From Adiantum capillus-veneris (taxonomy: Eukaryota; Streptophyta; Polypodiopsida; Polypodiales; Pteridaceae): a stretch of 64,000 bases of DNA. Below the pieces are notes generated by a model, which ran no database searches, was not told where the DNA came from, and worked only from the letters and a program-made list of their open reading frames with translations. How positions within the stretch are numbered: position 1 is the stretch's first letter; every line of letters starts with the position of its first letter. The stretch is taken from positions 142,951,711-143,015,710 of the forward strand of contig CM043966.1 in the NCBI GenBank assembly GCA_014529385.2, given 5' to 3'. Of the stretch, positions 36,375 through 47,824 are shown one piece after another. Position numbers and translations under genes: made by a program.

Positions 36375-39300
36375 ATGTATCTACGCTCTGGTCGTGTGCT
36401 AGAGTCCGAACAACTAGCTAGTGCTTCGATTTACGGGGGTACTCACTATCCTTCCACGCTAGGGTCTACGCCCTCGGCGGGGACCCAAGGTAGTGCAACC
36501 CAAGACCCAAATATAGCGACTAGCGACTCTTCCTCTGACTACGATATTATGGAAGAGCATCTTACACAAAGCCCCGGGGGAACAAATGAAACCGTGCCTA
36601 GCTGGGCCCAACAACCTGGAACTAGTGTTTTTAACTGTTTTATGGAAACTTTTAGTAGAGCTACGCGCTCTGAACCTACGGCTAGTGAAGTAAACGAAGG
36701 GGGTGGGGAAGTAGAATCACCATTCACATCTCCTGTAGACCCTACACTCCCTCAGAGTGTCCACGTGGACATTCTACCTACCTCATTTAATGAGGGCCCT
36801 ACCGAGCTACCACCTTCCAAAGTCGCCTCTATGGTAGCGGTGACTACAAGTCAAAACACGGGAAGCAACATTGCATCCACCTCACGGCAACCCTCTAGTA
36901 CACCAAGTTTGGACGGGGTATTTCTCAATGAAAATTGGGAATATGACCTACACACAGAGACTTTGACCGACCTATACATGGGCTACACATACCATGTGGG
37001 TTGGTTAGAAGTTGTACAATCAACATCTAGTGCCACTAGTCTAGAGGAACAACAACACATGATCTGCAATGTCATCCATAGGATTATCCAGTCCGAGAGG
37101 CAAAATCGAGGAATAAACATACCTTCGACGGGTCCTATGCTATTTTTAGACACGGGCAAAGGGAAACAACCCACTCTATCACAAATGGAGACTCCCCCAG
37201 TGAGTCCCATCAATCCCCCATATGTTGTTTCGCCAGGGGTCTCAATGCAATCTGAGCCCACAAGTGATAGCTTTACTTTTCCAAGTCTAGCTCATCTTTC
37301 CCTTGATGACACCACGGCTACCATGCCTACCCCAATGATGGGCATGCCAAGAAACACGCCATGGACCTCATTTGTTAGTAAAGCACCACTACATGGTAGC
37401 TCAATGCCTGCAACAGTACCTACAAGTGTGTACCAATCGTATGCACCTATGGCTCACACTCATGTAGTCCCTACCCCTCCCATTGTTTCAACTACCTATG
37501 CTCCACAACCACAATACACAAGCTCTTATTCCCATGGGACTATACCGGCTAGCATTAGCATGTCACATCCGACGTCTGCTATGCCTAGGGTCACTCATAT
37601 GAATTATGGACCACCACATGGCACAACATCGTACCCAACGTGGAACCCAAGGGCTTCCTATGAGCCAAGCCCAATGCCAATACCTACTCCACATGTAGTC
37701 TCTGGAGCGCCTTCACCCACGGTGCCTGCTCACTTAGGTGACTTGGCAACATTTGCTCAAGATATTGGTCGATCTATTGCTGAGAATATGCGTAACACGC
37801 CTGAGAGAGAGCCTAGAAGTGAGGCAGTACAAATAGCCAAGCTCACACAAAAATTTAGCGGAGACGGGGATGTGAGAAAGCATCCACATGTAGTCTCTGG
37901 AGCGCCTTCACCCACGGTGCCTGCTCACTTAGGTGACTTGGCAACATTTGCTCAAGCTATTGGTCGATCTATTGCTGAGAATATGCATAACACGCCTGAG
38001 AGAGAGCCTAGAAGTAAGGCAGTATAAATAGCCAAGCTCACACAAAAATTTAGCGGAGATGGGGATGTGAGGAAGCATATCGAAGTGTTTGAACAAATAT
38101 GCGATTCTCTAGGAGAACACAATGACCTACATAAGAGCAATGACCTACATAAGAGCAATGACCTACATAAGAGCAATGCTTTAAGCCTAACCTTAAGTGG
38201 AAAGGCTGGGGATTGGTATAGAACCCTAAAGGTGGAAGAAAAATCGATTTACCCTACTCTTAGGAGACTATTATTAAAAGAATACATACGAGAGGGAGTG
38301 CTTTGGGGTGTAGCCTCTCAGCTTCAGAAAGCCCAACGAGAGGAAGGAGAGTCGGTGAGAGACTTTATATGTCGCTTGAAGCATTTGAATTCTCGTTGTA
38401 ATCCAAATGAGTGCTTGAACAATAACCAATTGCTTGATAGATTCATTAGGGGATTACGACATGAGGATATCTACAATGGCCTAGTCATTACAGGTATCAC
38501 CACTTGGGAAGCAATCACCACCAATGCGATCCAATTGGAGGATAATTTAATGATTCAAGGAGAAAGAGTGTCTGTTGAGCCTAAATCTATTAGCTCACAA
38601 GCATCGAGGCATCAGACAATGACCCTAAAGCCTATTGCTAAGGAGCCAAAGATATCTGAGATGACTTTAGCAGATCTCACCAAGGCTATTCAAGAGAGTC
38701 TTAGAGACAATCGTGCTCCGCAAAACAATCATATGTATCCAAGAAGGGAGCAACAATGGTGCTCAGTATGCTATGGACCGCATAGTACCAGTGAATGCCC
38801 TACTTTTAGAGTAAAATTCAATGGGAACTGCAATGCATGTGGAAGGTATTGTCATCAAGCTAAGGATTGCATAGTATTTAAGCGTGCGATGGCCAATAGA
38901 CCAACCTTAGCGTGGGCAGACACACCTCGAGTTCCTGCATTGATGCCGGCCCCACCTCTTGAACAAATAGCACAATACATGGTCCCTAGGGCCCAAAATG
39001 TTGTTCAAACAACACCCTTACCACCCCCAGTGCTAGGACCGCAACCACCACATCCGAGAATCACTTCTATGAATCAAGTGGGTTGTGAGTCATCTATTTC
39101 TTGTTTGGAAGGCTATGAGGAAGATATAGATCCTAATATCGCCTATGGGATGGATGTGCTTGAAGAAAGTCCACAATACTACATGGAGGACTATTGGGGA
39201 CAAGTCAAACTTGTATATCAAGTAGCTTCTCTTGCGGCAAGAGGCCAAAATATCAATTACACTGCTAAGAGACCGCCTCTTCAATGCTATGAGTGTGGAG

Positions 39301-40157
39301 GTCCATATCATGTAGCTGAGTGTCCTATTAGGCTACAAAAGAACGCCACACTAATGCAAACCAATCAAGCAAGCACATCTACAATGCTGATACTCATGTG
39401 TAATCGATGTGGCATAGATCATTTGATTGCCCAATGTCAAAATAATCCAAATGCACCGAAGATCACGCCATTAAACTTGATTGAAGTTACCAAGGAGCCA
39501 TCACCAAGTACACCCGTGGTACTAGTAAACGTACTCACACGATCGATGCTCCAAAAACAAAATTATATTCTTGAGGAAAGAGACACGGCATCAATTGCCC
39601 AATCTCAGAAAAAGAAGAAAACACAAAGAAAGAGATCGCACAAAGCAACGAAGTCAGACCTCAGTTCAAAGACCAACATAGGGACTGGTGATGACCCCGT
39701 ATATATGAACGACGCTGAAGAAGATTCTGATTCAGGTGAAACCATGGAGACCAAAATGACCACTAACATAGAAACCAACAAGGAAGATGTTCATGAGCCA
39801 CAATGGCCAGGATCCAAAAAGAAGATAGGAACTTACCCAAACCCTACAGAGGAGATTGAGAGAGTCAAGCAATTAAGGAGTTTGATAGAAGATACCCAAA
39901 GGGATCTAGAACCAACACCTAGGAAGATCCAGATTACAGACACCGTGTTCCGTACGCAACAACAACCTCACCAAGTCCATAGACCCTTGGACATACCTAG
40001 TGTCATCCAAGAAGAAAGTGACATAAAGTCATGGGAAAGTGGGCATACTCACTTCTTGATGGAAAGAATGTTTACAGAGGGACTACCTGATCCTATCGAA
40101 GAAATGGAGATCCCATCTTCCCACGTTAAGGGACTCAAGGCTAAAAGGTGCCGTTAA
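36375..40157 (+). pseudogene. gag polyprotein of element B with zinc knuckles
   Basis: The ATG at 36375 begins MYLRSGRVLESEQ. An N-terminal Ser/Thr/Pro-rich part of about 430 codons precedes the capsid-like domain (IAKLTQKFSGDGDVRKHIEV, LSGKAGDWYRTL, LNNNQLLDRFIRGL), the Retrotrans_gag pattern. Zinc knuckles follow: CSVCYGPHSTSEC, CNACGRYCHQAKDC, CYECGGPYHVAEC and CNRCGIDHLIAQC. The first, third and fourth have shortened spacing. A Lys-rich segment (KKKKTQRKRSHK) comes after. One TAA (38025-38027) interrupts an otherwise open frame, inside the second copy of a 195-bp in-frame duplication where the first copy has CAA. Close to the end the frame changes to that of the protease-like part. Confidence 0.9.
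37689..38080 (+). repeat. 195-bp in-frame tandem duplication in gag
   Basis: Copy 1 starts CCACATGTAGTCTCTGGAGC at 37689 and copy 2 at 37884. 195 bp is 65 codons, so the frame is kept. Copy 2 carries the TAA stop. An 18-bp unit encoding NDLHKS repeats three times just downstream (about 38121-38177). Confidence 0.95.
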
Positions 40158-41694
40158 ACATTGCCAAATTGATGGATTTCATGTCTTCAGAAGTTAGAAC
40201 CACCATCATGTCCAAACTATATAAAGACCCCGAGCTAGTCTCAGCCCTTCGAGCCTTCCTCAATGGAGAATTGAAGTTTGGGCTACCACAATTTGCACAG
40301 ATGGATGGAGCTGGGGAGATGCCAATAGAGGAGGAATACATAGATCCACAACCCAACCTAGATGAGAACCTTGTTATAGAAATACCTGTTAACAAGTTGG
40401 GGAAATACTTTGAGGGTGATGAATCCAATGCGACTATACCAATCACTACTAAGGGATTAACTGTGAAGGGAATTCTTGATGGTGGCGTTGGGGTTAGCAT
40501 TGTGACTAAAAATTGCTGGGAAACTATGGGAAGACCTCACATTGCGACCACAACCATAGTAGTGAAGGTGGCCAATGGGTCTATTGTTAAACCTATTGGG
40601 ATGCTAGAAGATATCAAGATCAAGGTCTTTGGACATAAAATAAGGATTACCTTTATTGTTATGGATTTCTCCAAACACACTATGGCATCGGAGATGATCT
40701 TAGGACGTCCTTTCATGAGGGAAGTAAAAATGGTGCATGACTGGTCTAAGAACCATGTCTACTTGCAGTTCCAAGATTCTGTCATTCGAGTGGATCTTGT
40801 GACGGGTCGAGCACATCCTCTAGGAAAGAGGTTTATAATTGATCATAGATCTGACACTACAGTTCACTCGGCCGCATTGCAGTATTGTTATACGTGTAAA
40901 GCGGACACTGATGTTGGGGAAGATTCTCCTTATATGGATGTACTACTTGGGATGACTGAGTCGGACAATGTGGATTGGGTCCACCTAGCAGCAAATATAG
41001 ACACTTGGGGAAACATGGGGACGACCTGGGTAACACCTGAGGGGGATGAAATGCCCGTACCCTTAAATATGCTAGAAGCAATGCATATAGATTCTGTCAA
41101 GATTCATCCTCATATAACAAAGAAAATATACAAGTGGGTCCCTAAAGCTTCTTTAGCGACCATAGCTAGTACTAAAAAACGAAAGCCTTGTAAGAAACGT
41201 ACCACTCGCTCCAAGAAAAGTAAGAAAACGTGGCGTTGGATTCCTAAACGACTATTGGAAGCCCAAGGCTACTATCAAGGAAATGATCAGATTTGGGTGC
41301 CAAAATGTAGATTGTGTTCTTACCTATCACCTGACCCATGTGAGCCCAATCCGGTAGCTCGAAAACGAATCGACGATCGAGGAAAGAAAAAAATCACAGA
41401 ATGCTACACACCCGCTCCATAGCTAGTTTGGGTACTGAAGAAAGAACGATTTGTTCCACCTAGCTCAGGGAGGGGGGAGTCCCATGAATCTTCTAGCTCC
41501 TCATGTAATACATCCATAGAGGTAAAAGCTTCTCCAGAGCCTCCACCTACAATAGTGTACCTCCATAAAGCTACAAAGGAATCCACACCTCCCAGTGTTC
41601 AAGAATCACCTAATGAACCACTTCAAGTTCGATCCTGGGAGAGTACCTTACCACCCTTGCAACTCGACGAGGCACCTAAGGTAATAGAAAACTA
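40145..41694 (+). pseudogene. Retropepsin-like domain and basic tail of element B
   Basis: The frame overlaps the end of gag by about 13 bp (around CTAAAAGG at 40141) and has no ATG at its start, so it is expressed as a fusion, by frameshifting or originally in one frame. Around 40385-40500 lies IPVNKLGKYF and then GILDGGVGVSIVT, where the usual D(S/T)G is DGG, as in many plant gypsy proteases. EMILGRPFM (about 40690) is the second motif. A Lys/Arg-rich part (KKRTTRSKKSKKTWRWIPK, about 41185-41245) follows. A TAG at 41420-41422 is followed by 90 more open codons to about 41694. There is no RT or integrase. Confidence 0.85.
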
Positions 41695-43526
41695 ATGGCA
41701 AAAATCCTCACCTATTACCAACTGGAACAATTGGTTTCAAAGGGTGACGAGCTCATTTCAAAGGGTATGATCTACCCAAGGAAGGGGGGAGTGTTTGCTG
41801 ACAGTCATCATTCACTCATTCTCCTCTCAACCTTCCTCCCTGACCTCTCAATCTCCCAATCTTAGGGAATGTACATATAAAGCCTTATACTCACAAAAAA
41901 AAATAATAATAAAGAGCAAGAGGAATTAGCAAACGAGTGCACAATAAAAGTCAAAACATTGACCCAGACCTACACATTCACATCCGGTACACTGAAACAG
42001 AAACCTATGCCATAAAACACCTTTGATCCTCATCACTCGAGTGATGGAGGGTAGGTAGGATTAGTACAATAGGAGTGTTTCTGTTTTAGAGTTGAGTGAT
42101 TAGCAAAGTTCTTTTTTCCCACTGATGTGCCTCCTAGAGGTATTCTTTGTGTTTCTTAGTGTGTATAGGAACGTGTTGCTGTTGTTAGGATTTGTGTTTC
42201 TTAGTGTGTATAGGAACGTGTTCTTTTTTCCCACTGATGTGCCTCCTAGAGGTATTCTTTGTGTTTCTTAGTGTGTATAGGAACATGTTGCCGTTGTTAG
42301 GATTTGGACCTTCATGGAATCTTTATCTCGACTCACTCTTCAAATCAAGCGCGACCATCGACACAAACAGGTGTTTCTTGTCCATTAGCATTGCCCCTTA
42401 TCTTTTTGCATCCATGTTTGTCTGCTTTGATTGTGATTGGTAGCATAATATTCAGTGTATTTTCTTAGTACCAAACATTAAATTCAATGATTTTTTTGTC
42501 ATAATCACTTGTCTAGATTTAAAAATCAAGCAGTCCGACTAAGCTAGTTTGACCAAGTTAGGTGTTAGAGATCTTCTCTTAATACCATGGGGAATGCCTT
42601 CCTGATAATCAATGGCTAGTTAGGTTCTTAATCCGATTTAGGCAGCATTGTGTGAAATGTACTAGGGCTTTCTAGTGGGCTTGACCCTATTGACCTTTAG
42701 CTTAAGTATTATAAAGGGAGTTTACTAGTGTGATGAGCCTGGGGAGGTGTATCAGTGTTATATGACCCCCCAAAGTTACAAAATTAAAATGCTGAAAACG
42801 AACAAACAAAAACAAATCAAAGTGACACAATGTAAAATCTTAAGCTGGAAGAGAAATCTCAGCTTGATTGGGTACTTCACTCACATGTATCGCCTATGGT
42901 ACTAGAGCCCTAGAGATTCCCAGTGTGGGTGCTTTTCCTTGAAAAGCAAAAAACCCAAGGCATACAAAATAAGCACACACATCAAAATTGAATCACTGTG
43001 AAAAGACTTTGGGGGGTCAAAGAAAGGTAATCAATCAGGCGATGATTTCATGAGAAATTCCTTTTATCGTAGCTTAACTACAAGGCCTTCTAGGTATAGC
43101 CTCTAGTCAGCCCTCGAACATGAAATACTTCACTCTCGCGATTAAACAACTTAATTGACCAGAGAAAATTAAGAAGCTTACCCATGGTATTAATAGTCGA
43201 TCTCTAGTGCCTTTCGACCGTTAAATTAGCGACCCCAGACTTGTTTAATTTTTTACCTTTACATCTGTTTATGCATTTGATTACATTGCAATTTAATGTT
43301 TATTGCTGACAAATTGTTTAAAATTCTGTTACCAATCAATTTGTCTGCCTAAAACTACGTATGCTTTTTAATCGCTTATGAGGATGCAATTACTGTGCCA
43401 ATGTTGTTTGATTTTGCAGTGACTGAAGAAGGCTAAGGACATTCATCTCAAATGCTCTTCCACCTCGACGAACGAGCTTCAACTCAATAGCTTGCGAGGA
43501 CGGAATCTACATCAGGAAAGGGGGCA
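41695..43526 (+). other. Element B 3' non-coding region
   Basis: It matches the interior of element A. A local duplication of the segment TGTGTTTCTTAGTGTGTATAGGAAC lies at about 42150-42290. It ends in the polypurine tract AGGAAAGGGGGCA. No gene. Confidence 0.78.
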
Positions 43527-43839
43527 TGTTAACCCTCACGGCTGATGGATACCCTATCACCTACGACGGACGTTCTAACCTACGGCGGACATTGTATTAT
43601 TTATTTGGTAGAGTCAGGTACCGGACTTGTCGGTCCAATAGGAAAAGGGTAAGAGTGATCGCCGATGAGAGGCGCACTCTAACTGGAACATTCAAGGGAT
43701 TAGTTGGCTAAGCATGGGCTCCCAAGTGTGAATGGGGTGAGCTTATATAAAAGTCAACTAAACCTAAAATCCACTCATTCTCTCATTTGTGCAATAGAAG
43801 AGTGCTCTTGCTCCATCTTCTTCTTCTTCACCTCCTTGT

Positions 43840-43938
<99 letters not shown>

Positions 43939-44174
43939 CGATCGAGCATTATGAAGGCACGACGGCGGTGAAGCGGTTGAGTGCGGCGTAGCGGCGTCTC
44001 CTTCTTCTTCGCGGCGAGTAATCCTCCATGAAGCAAGCGTAGAGCGGTGAGTGACACACTATCGCCTTCTTTGAGCTTACTAGTTTAGGCTTGTTGTGTG
44101 CTTGGAGCCATTTGTGGCTCGCACATGGTGTATCGGCAAGTTCCTTGCATTGACATGTGCGACATACGCGCGCA
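43527..44174 (+). repeat. Right LTR of element B
   Basis: 648 bp. TATAAAAG at 43746-43753. (TG)n(AG)n tract at about 43837-43933, longer than in the left LTR. Followed by TCACT. Confidence 0.95.
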
Positions 44175-45722
44175 TCACTGGTCTTCTTAGTAGAATATGG
44201 CAGGCTTATGAAGTGGGCCAAAAAAATAATGAGAGTGGGAATTTTTTACATGACCTTGGAAGCCATTTTAAAAGAAGACACATGTTATGCCTCCACGTGG
44301 CAGAGGCTATATCCCACATGGGGAACCGGGATTCGCATGAGAGGCATACTTATCCAGCATCATAAGGCCCATTAGGAGCATAAGATGGAGAGAGGGGAGC
44401 TCTCTCGTTGGCTATGGCGTTCCAGTGTTGCGCGCTACAGGCCGCCGTGGGCGCTGCACAGGGCGGAAATGGTAGTTTTTGGCCGGGCGGGGCAGCGCAG
44501 GTGGCGCGCTCCCGCGTGTGAGAGAAACACCGGGTCCGGTGGCGGCCAGTGTAGTGATGATGACTTGGCAGGCCCGCAACTAGGTGCAATTCCCGCGGCC
44601 CTTGGGGCCCCAAAATTTTGAAGAAGAGAGGGAGGGCAATAGCAACCTCGCTATTGCCTCCCCAGTCATGAAAGAGGCTCGTCCCACAGAGGTGAAGCAA
44701 GGGCCAGTTTGGCCGAGGGGTTAGGTGTAAAGGGAGGAGTTCCCGCGGTGGACAAGGAGCATAGAGGAAAGAAGAAAGAGAGCCCGCCCACTTCAATGCC
44801 CGTCCGGACAAACCAAAGAGCAAAAGGGCCAGTCGAGCAGGGGACAAACCAAGCTAAGGGCAAGGTTGAAGCCAGGCCAAATGAAAGACCAAAAAGGGGC
44901 AAAGGAGGAGTCGGATAGAGAGAGAGAGAGAGTCAAAGTCAAGCCAATAGAGCACTGTAAGGTTAAGCCCACAAAGGGGTAAGAAAATGAAAGATAAAAA
45001 AAATAAAAAATGAAAAGCCAAGGGGCAATAGCGACATCACTAATGCCCCCCCCAAGTGCAAAAGAGAGAAGAAGAGAGCAGATAGAGAAAGGTAGTGGCC
45101 CCTTCCCAAAAATACCAAAAATGGGTGCAAGATGGACCAATTGAAGGGCAATTTCCCAAATTAAAGGCCCCGCCCTACAAAGGTCAAAATTGAGTTAAAT
45201 GAAGGGCTTTTTTCTTGACTTTTGGGCCGTTTTGAAGCCTGCAAAGTGGAGCTCTCTGACAGAGGAGTGTGCCTGTCAAACCCTTTGTATTTTCTAGTGA
45301 AAATGGCCATGATGATGGCAGTATAAGCATGTGTACATGTTTTGCGAAGTGTAATCTAGCCACTGTTGCCCTTTGTCGCTGTTGTTTCCCCTTCCCCCCT
45401 TCTCTTTCTCCTGTTTCCATGTTTCCTCTCGATGCCGGCTGTGTGGATGTGTGTGCCCCCCGGACCGACGGTGATTTGAGTGAGAGAGTGAGATTGAGTG
45501 GCTGTGTGTGTGTGTAAGGGTGGAGACACGCCGTGGTAGCAGGTGTGTTGTGTGGTGGATTTGTGGAGTGTGTGAACAGTGGAAATTGAGCAGGCGGTGG
45601 TCTGCTAGTGTAAAAAGTTTCTTTGAAGGGTTTTCTGAGAGGATAGGGGTGCTGTGGATATAGTGAGCTATAGAGAGGCCCTTGTGTTTGTGCCGGATGT
45701 GTTCCCCCATTCCCCCTCTCCA
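44175..45722 (+). repeat. Left LTR of element C, second piece
   Basis: It resumes after element B and matches about 48593-50227. A near-palindrome GGCAATAGCAACCTCGCTATTGCC lies at about 44634-44661 (split half-sites AATAGC and GCTATT). It ends CCCCCTCTCC(A). Long minus-strand open frames here are artefacts of Pro/Leu/Ser-rich reading of LTR DNA. Confidence 0.93.
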
Positions 45723-45727
45723 TCTTC

Positions 45728-45745
45728 TGGTGCCCCCACTGAGGA
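45728..45745 (+). promoter_or_regulatory. Primer-binding site of element C
   Basis: TGGTGCCCCCACTGAGGA, five or six bases after the LTR end. The TGG start fits a tRNA 3' end. The tRNA is not identified. Confidence 0.65.
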
Positions 45746-45830
45746 GTATGCTGATGCTCCTAGTTGAAGTCAAAGCGGTGATTTTGGTGATGCCAAAGGT
45801 GCGGCCTTTGAAGAGTAGGTGCTGGTAGTG

Positions 45831-47533
45831 ATGGCTTGGACGGGATTATTTTCATTGGGGTTGAAGATGTGGAAACTTGGCTTGAAGACTACGGATTGTT
45901 CGTGTTGGAAAGCGGTTTATCGAGAGAAGATGGTGCGGTACACGTGTTCCCGCTCTTGGTTCGTGGTAAAGAAAAGCTATGGTTTGATAGCCTTGGTGAA
46001 GAAGAAAAAGCAAATTGCAAAGACCTGGAGGTAGCTTTTTGGAGCCGATTTGTTGCGGATTCGCAGCTGGATGAAGTAAAACGGAAGCTAGGCGGATTAA
46101 AGCAAAGCTTGGAGGGTGATTTTCGAGCGTTCGAATGGGAGTTCGAAGCCCTTTGGGGGAAGTTAATCAAGGTAACTGCTATAGAAAATGCCAGTTTTTT
46201 GAAATTGAGTAAATTCATGGATTGCCTGCATGAGGAAGTGCATGATAAAGTGGAGATAGATGGCCCGATGTTGTATGAAGAGGCAGTAGCTCTAGCGAGA
46301 GGGCGAACCAAAAAGATTTTGAAAAAGCGCGAGGCTAGGCAGGGTTTGCTAGATGCAATGATGCCAAAGCAATGTGATGTGGTAGTAACCGAGCCACAGG
46401 TGGTGCAAAGAGAAGTGCAGGTGCGAGAAGAACCAAGGGTTTTTTGACTACAGAGAGATAGAGTGGTTCCTATGCCGAAGATGCCGACTAGAGTGGTTCC
46501 AATTGGGGAGGATGTGTAGGTGGTTCCAGAGTGGATAAAGGATGTGCTACCAAGTTCAAGAGCAGCTATAGAAGCTCCATTGAAGTGCGGTAAAGAGCAA
46601 GGAGTGAGGTTCGTAGACGAGGTTGAAGCAGTGAAGCTAGAGGAGATTCTTGAGCTTGAAACCAAAGAGGAGACTGGGTCAAGTGAAAATAGCTCTATGG
46701 ACGCAGATACGAGTTGGGAGACCGAGTCATCCCAATCCAGGTATGACGAGTTCGACCTCTTACATGTGAATGGAGAGGCTATAAATGTGTGCGAGGAGCA
46801 GCGTGAAGTGCAAGCCGAAGTGTTTAGTGGAGACCAAGTGGAGCAGTCTAGGCCTAAAGGTGGTGAGGAGCAGGTAAAACTGGTGTGCAGTGCCATGCTA
46901 ATGGCCATGTTGATGAAGATAGCATTAAAGTATGCCATAATGGTGCAGCAGGTGCAAAATTTTGCCAAGAGGGATAGAGCAGTTATGCCTATGGAAGAGG
47001 ACGAGGAGGATGTGATAGAGAATGAGTTTCTCTCTTCCTTGGAAAAGCTTGAGGATGCAATAGTAGAAAAGCAGGTAATTGCAACGGACAATTAGGTGGT
47101 GCTTATTGAGCTTGAAGGGCCAATTGACGAGGAGGAGCTCAATGTTGCTGGAATTGAGTTCATGGCAGGTGAGAAGGGTGGAGTAGAGTCAACGTTAGAG
47201 GTGCTTCCTATGCAGTTGGTGCCCTATATGTCAGTTGATGGGGACTCCAAGGCAGTGTCCAAGCTTTATAAGGAGGTCTGTGAGTGGTGGTTGAAAGGAA
47301 TGGTGATAAAAGCGACTGTGTAGTATGTTGTTGAGCAGGTACAGGATCTGCTAGATGAGTATCTAGCTTTATCGGTGGGAGGGCGAGTCAGATATGTTAG
47401 GTGTTTGATGCGAGTGATGATACAAACAGGTCTTTGGATGGTGACCACGAGAATGCTTTATTTGGTGTTCTTGGAGATGCTTGGCTGCGAGTGTGCAGTT
47501 TGCCAAGAAGTGCTTGGAGTGGTAGAAGCATGA
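45831..47533 (+). pseudogene. gag-like protein of element C
   Basis: From 45836 one frame runs for about 565 codons with only four stops, at 46445 (TGA), 46517 (TAG), 47093 (TAG) and 47321 (TAG), before ending at 47531. The first part resembles a retrotransposon capsid: DVETWLEDYGLFV, AFWSRFVADSQLDEVKRKL, and LKLSKFMDCLHEEV. The middle is strongly acidic (EAVKLEEILELETKEE). A hydrophobic stretch (LVCSAMLMAMLMKIALKYAI, about 46881-46940) follows. No zinc knuckle, protease or RT is seen. The N-terminus appears frameshifted near 45830, so no clear ATG can be named. The long minus-strand frame over it is a shadow. Confidence 0.7.
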
Positions 47534-47808
47534 TGATGGTAGTTTGGTTGTGCAGTTGGATAGGTGCCTTGGTGTTGCACTATGTAAAGCTATTACAGGT
47601 GGACGAAAGAGACCAATGCAAGGTGTTTGACCCAGGAGGTTGGTGACAAGTAAAGCAGGGGGTTGGGCAACCCGCATGAACAAAGACAGCAGGTTACAGG
47701 TGTCAATTTTGTACATATGGTGGTATTTTGCAATGTACAGAGAGTTTGTTTTTGGTGTGTTTTTTTAGTGCAATAAGCCCATGTGTGGTTGAACATAAAT
47801 GTTCAACG

Positions 47809-47824
47809 AGGGGGTGGGCGATGA
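47809..47824 (+). promoter_or_regulatory. Polypurine tract of element C
   Basis: AGGGGGTGGGCGATGA directly before the TGGTGGAGCC start of the right LTR. Confidence 0.72.

Larger units (their letters stand above)
34929..44174 (+). mobile_element. Element B: gag-protease LTR element without reverse transcriptase
   Basis: LTRs at 34929-35550 and 43527-44174, a perfect TCACT target duplication (34924-34928 and 44175-44179), a primer site TGGCGCCGCTGCCGAGGA at 35555 and a polypurine tract AGGAAAGGGGGCA at 43514-43526. The interior encodes a long gag with zinc knuckles and a retropepsin-like domain, then about 1.8 kb of non-coding DNA. No RT, RNase H or integrase motif is present. Element A is a shorter relative. 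Confidence 0.95.

Noticed and set aside
44350-45773. Several minus-strand frames of 115-179 codons
   Set aside because: They lie inside the LTR of element C and recur at 48.8-50.3 kb as repeat copies; Pro/Leu/Ser composition, no motif.
45889-47091. 400-codon minus-strand open frame over the element C gag
   Set aside because: Ser/Thr/Cys-rich reading antisense to a gag-like frame that has capsid-like features and proper element position; no domain recognised.
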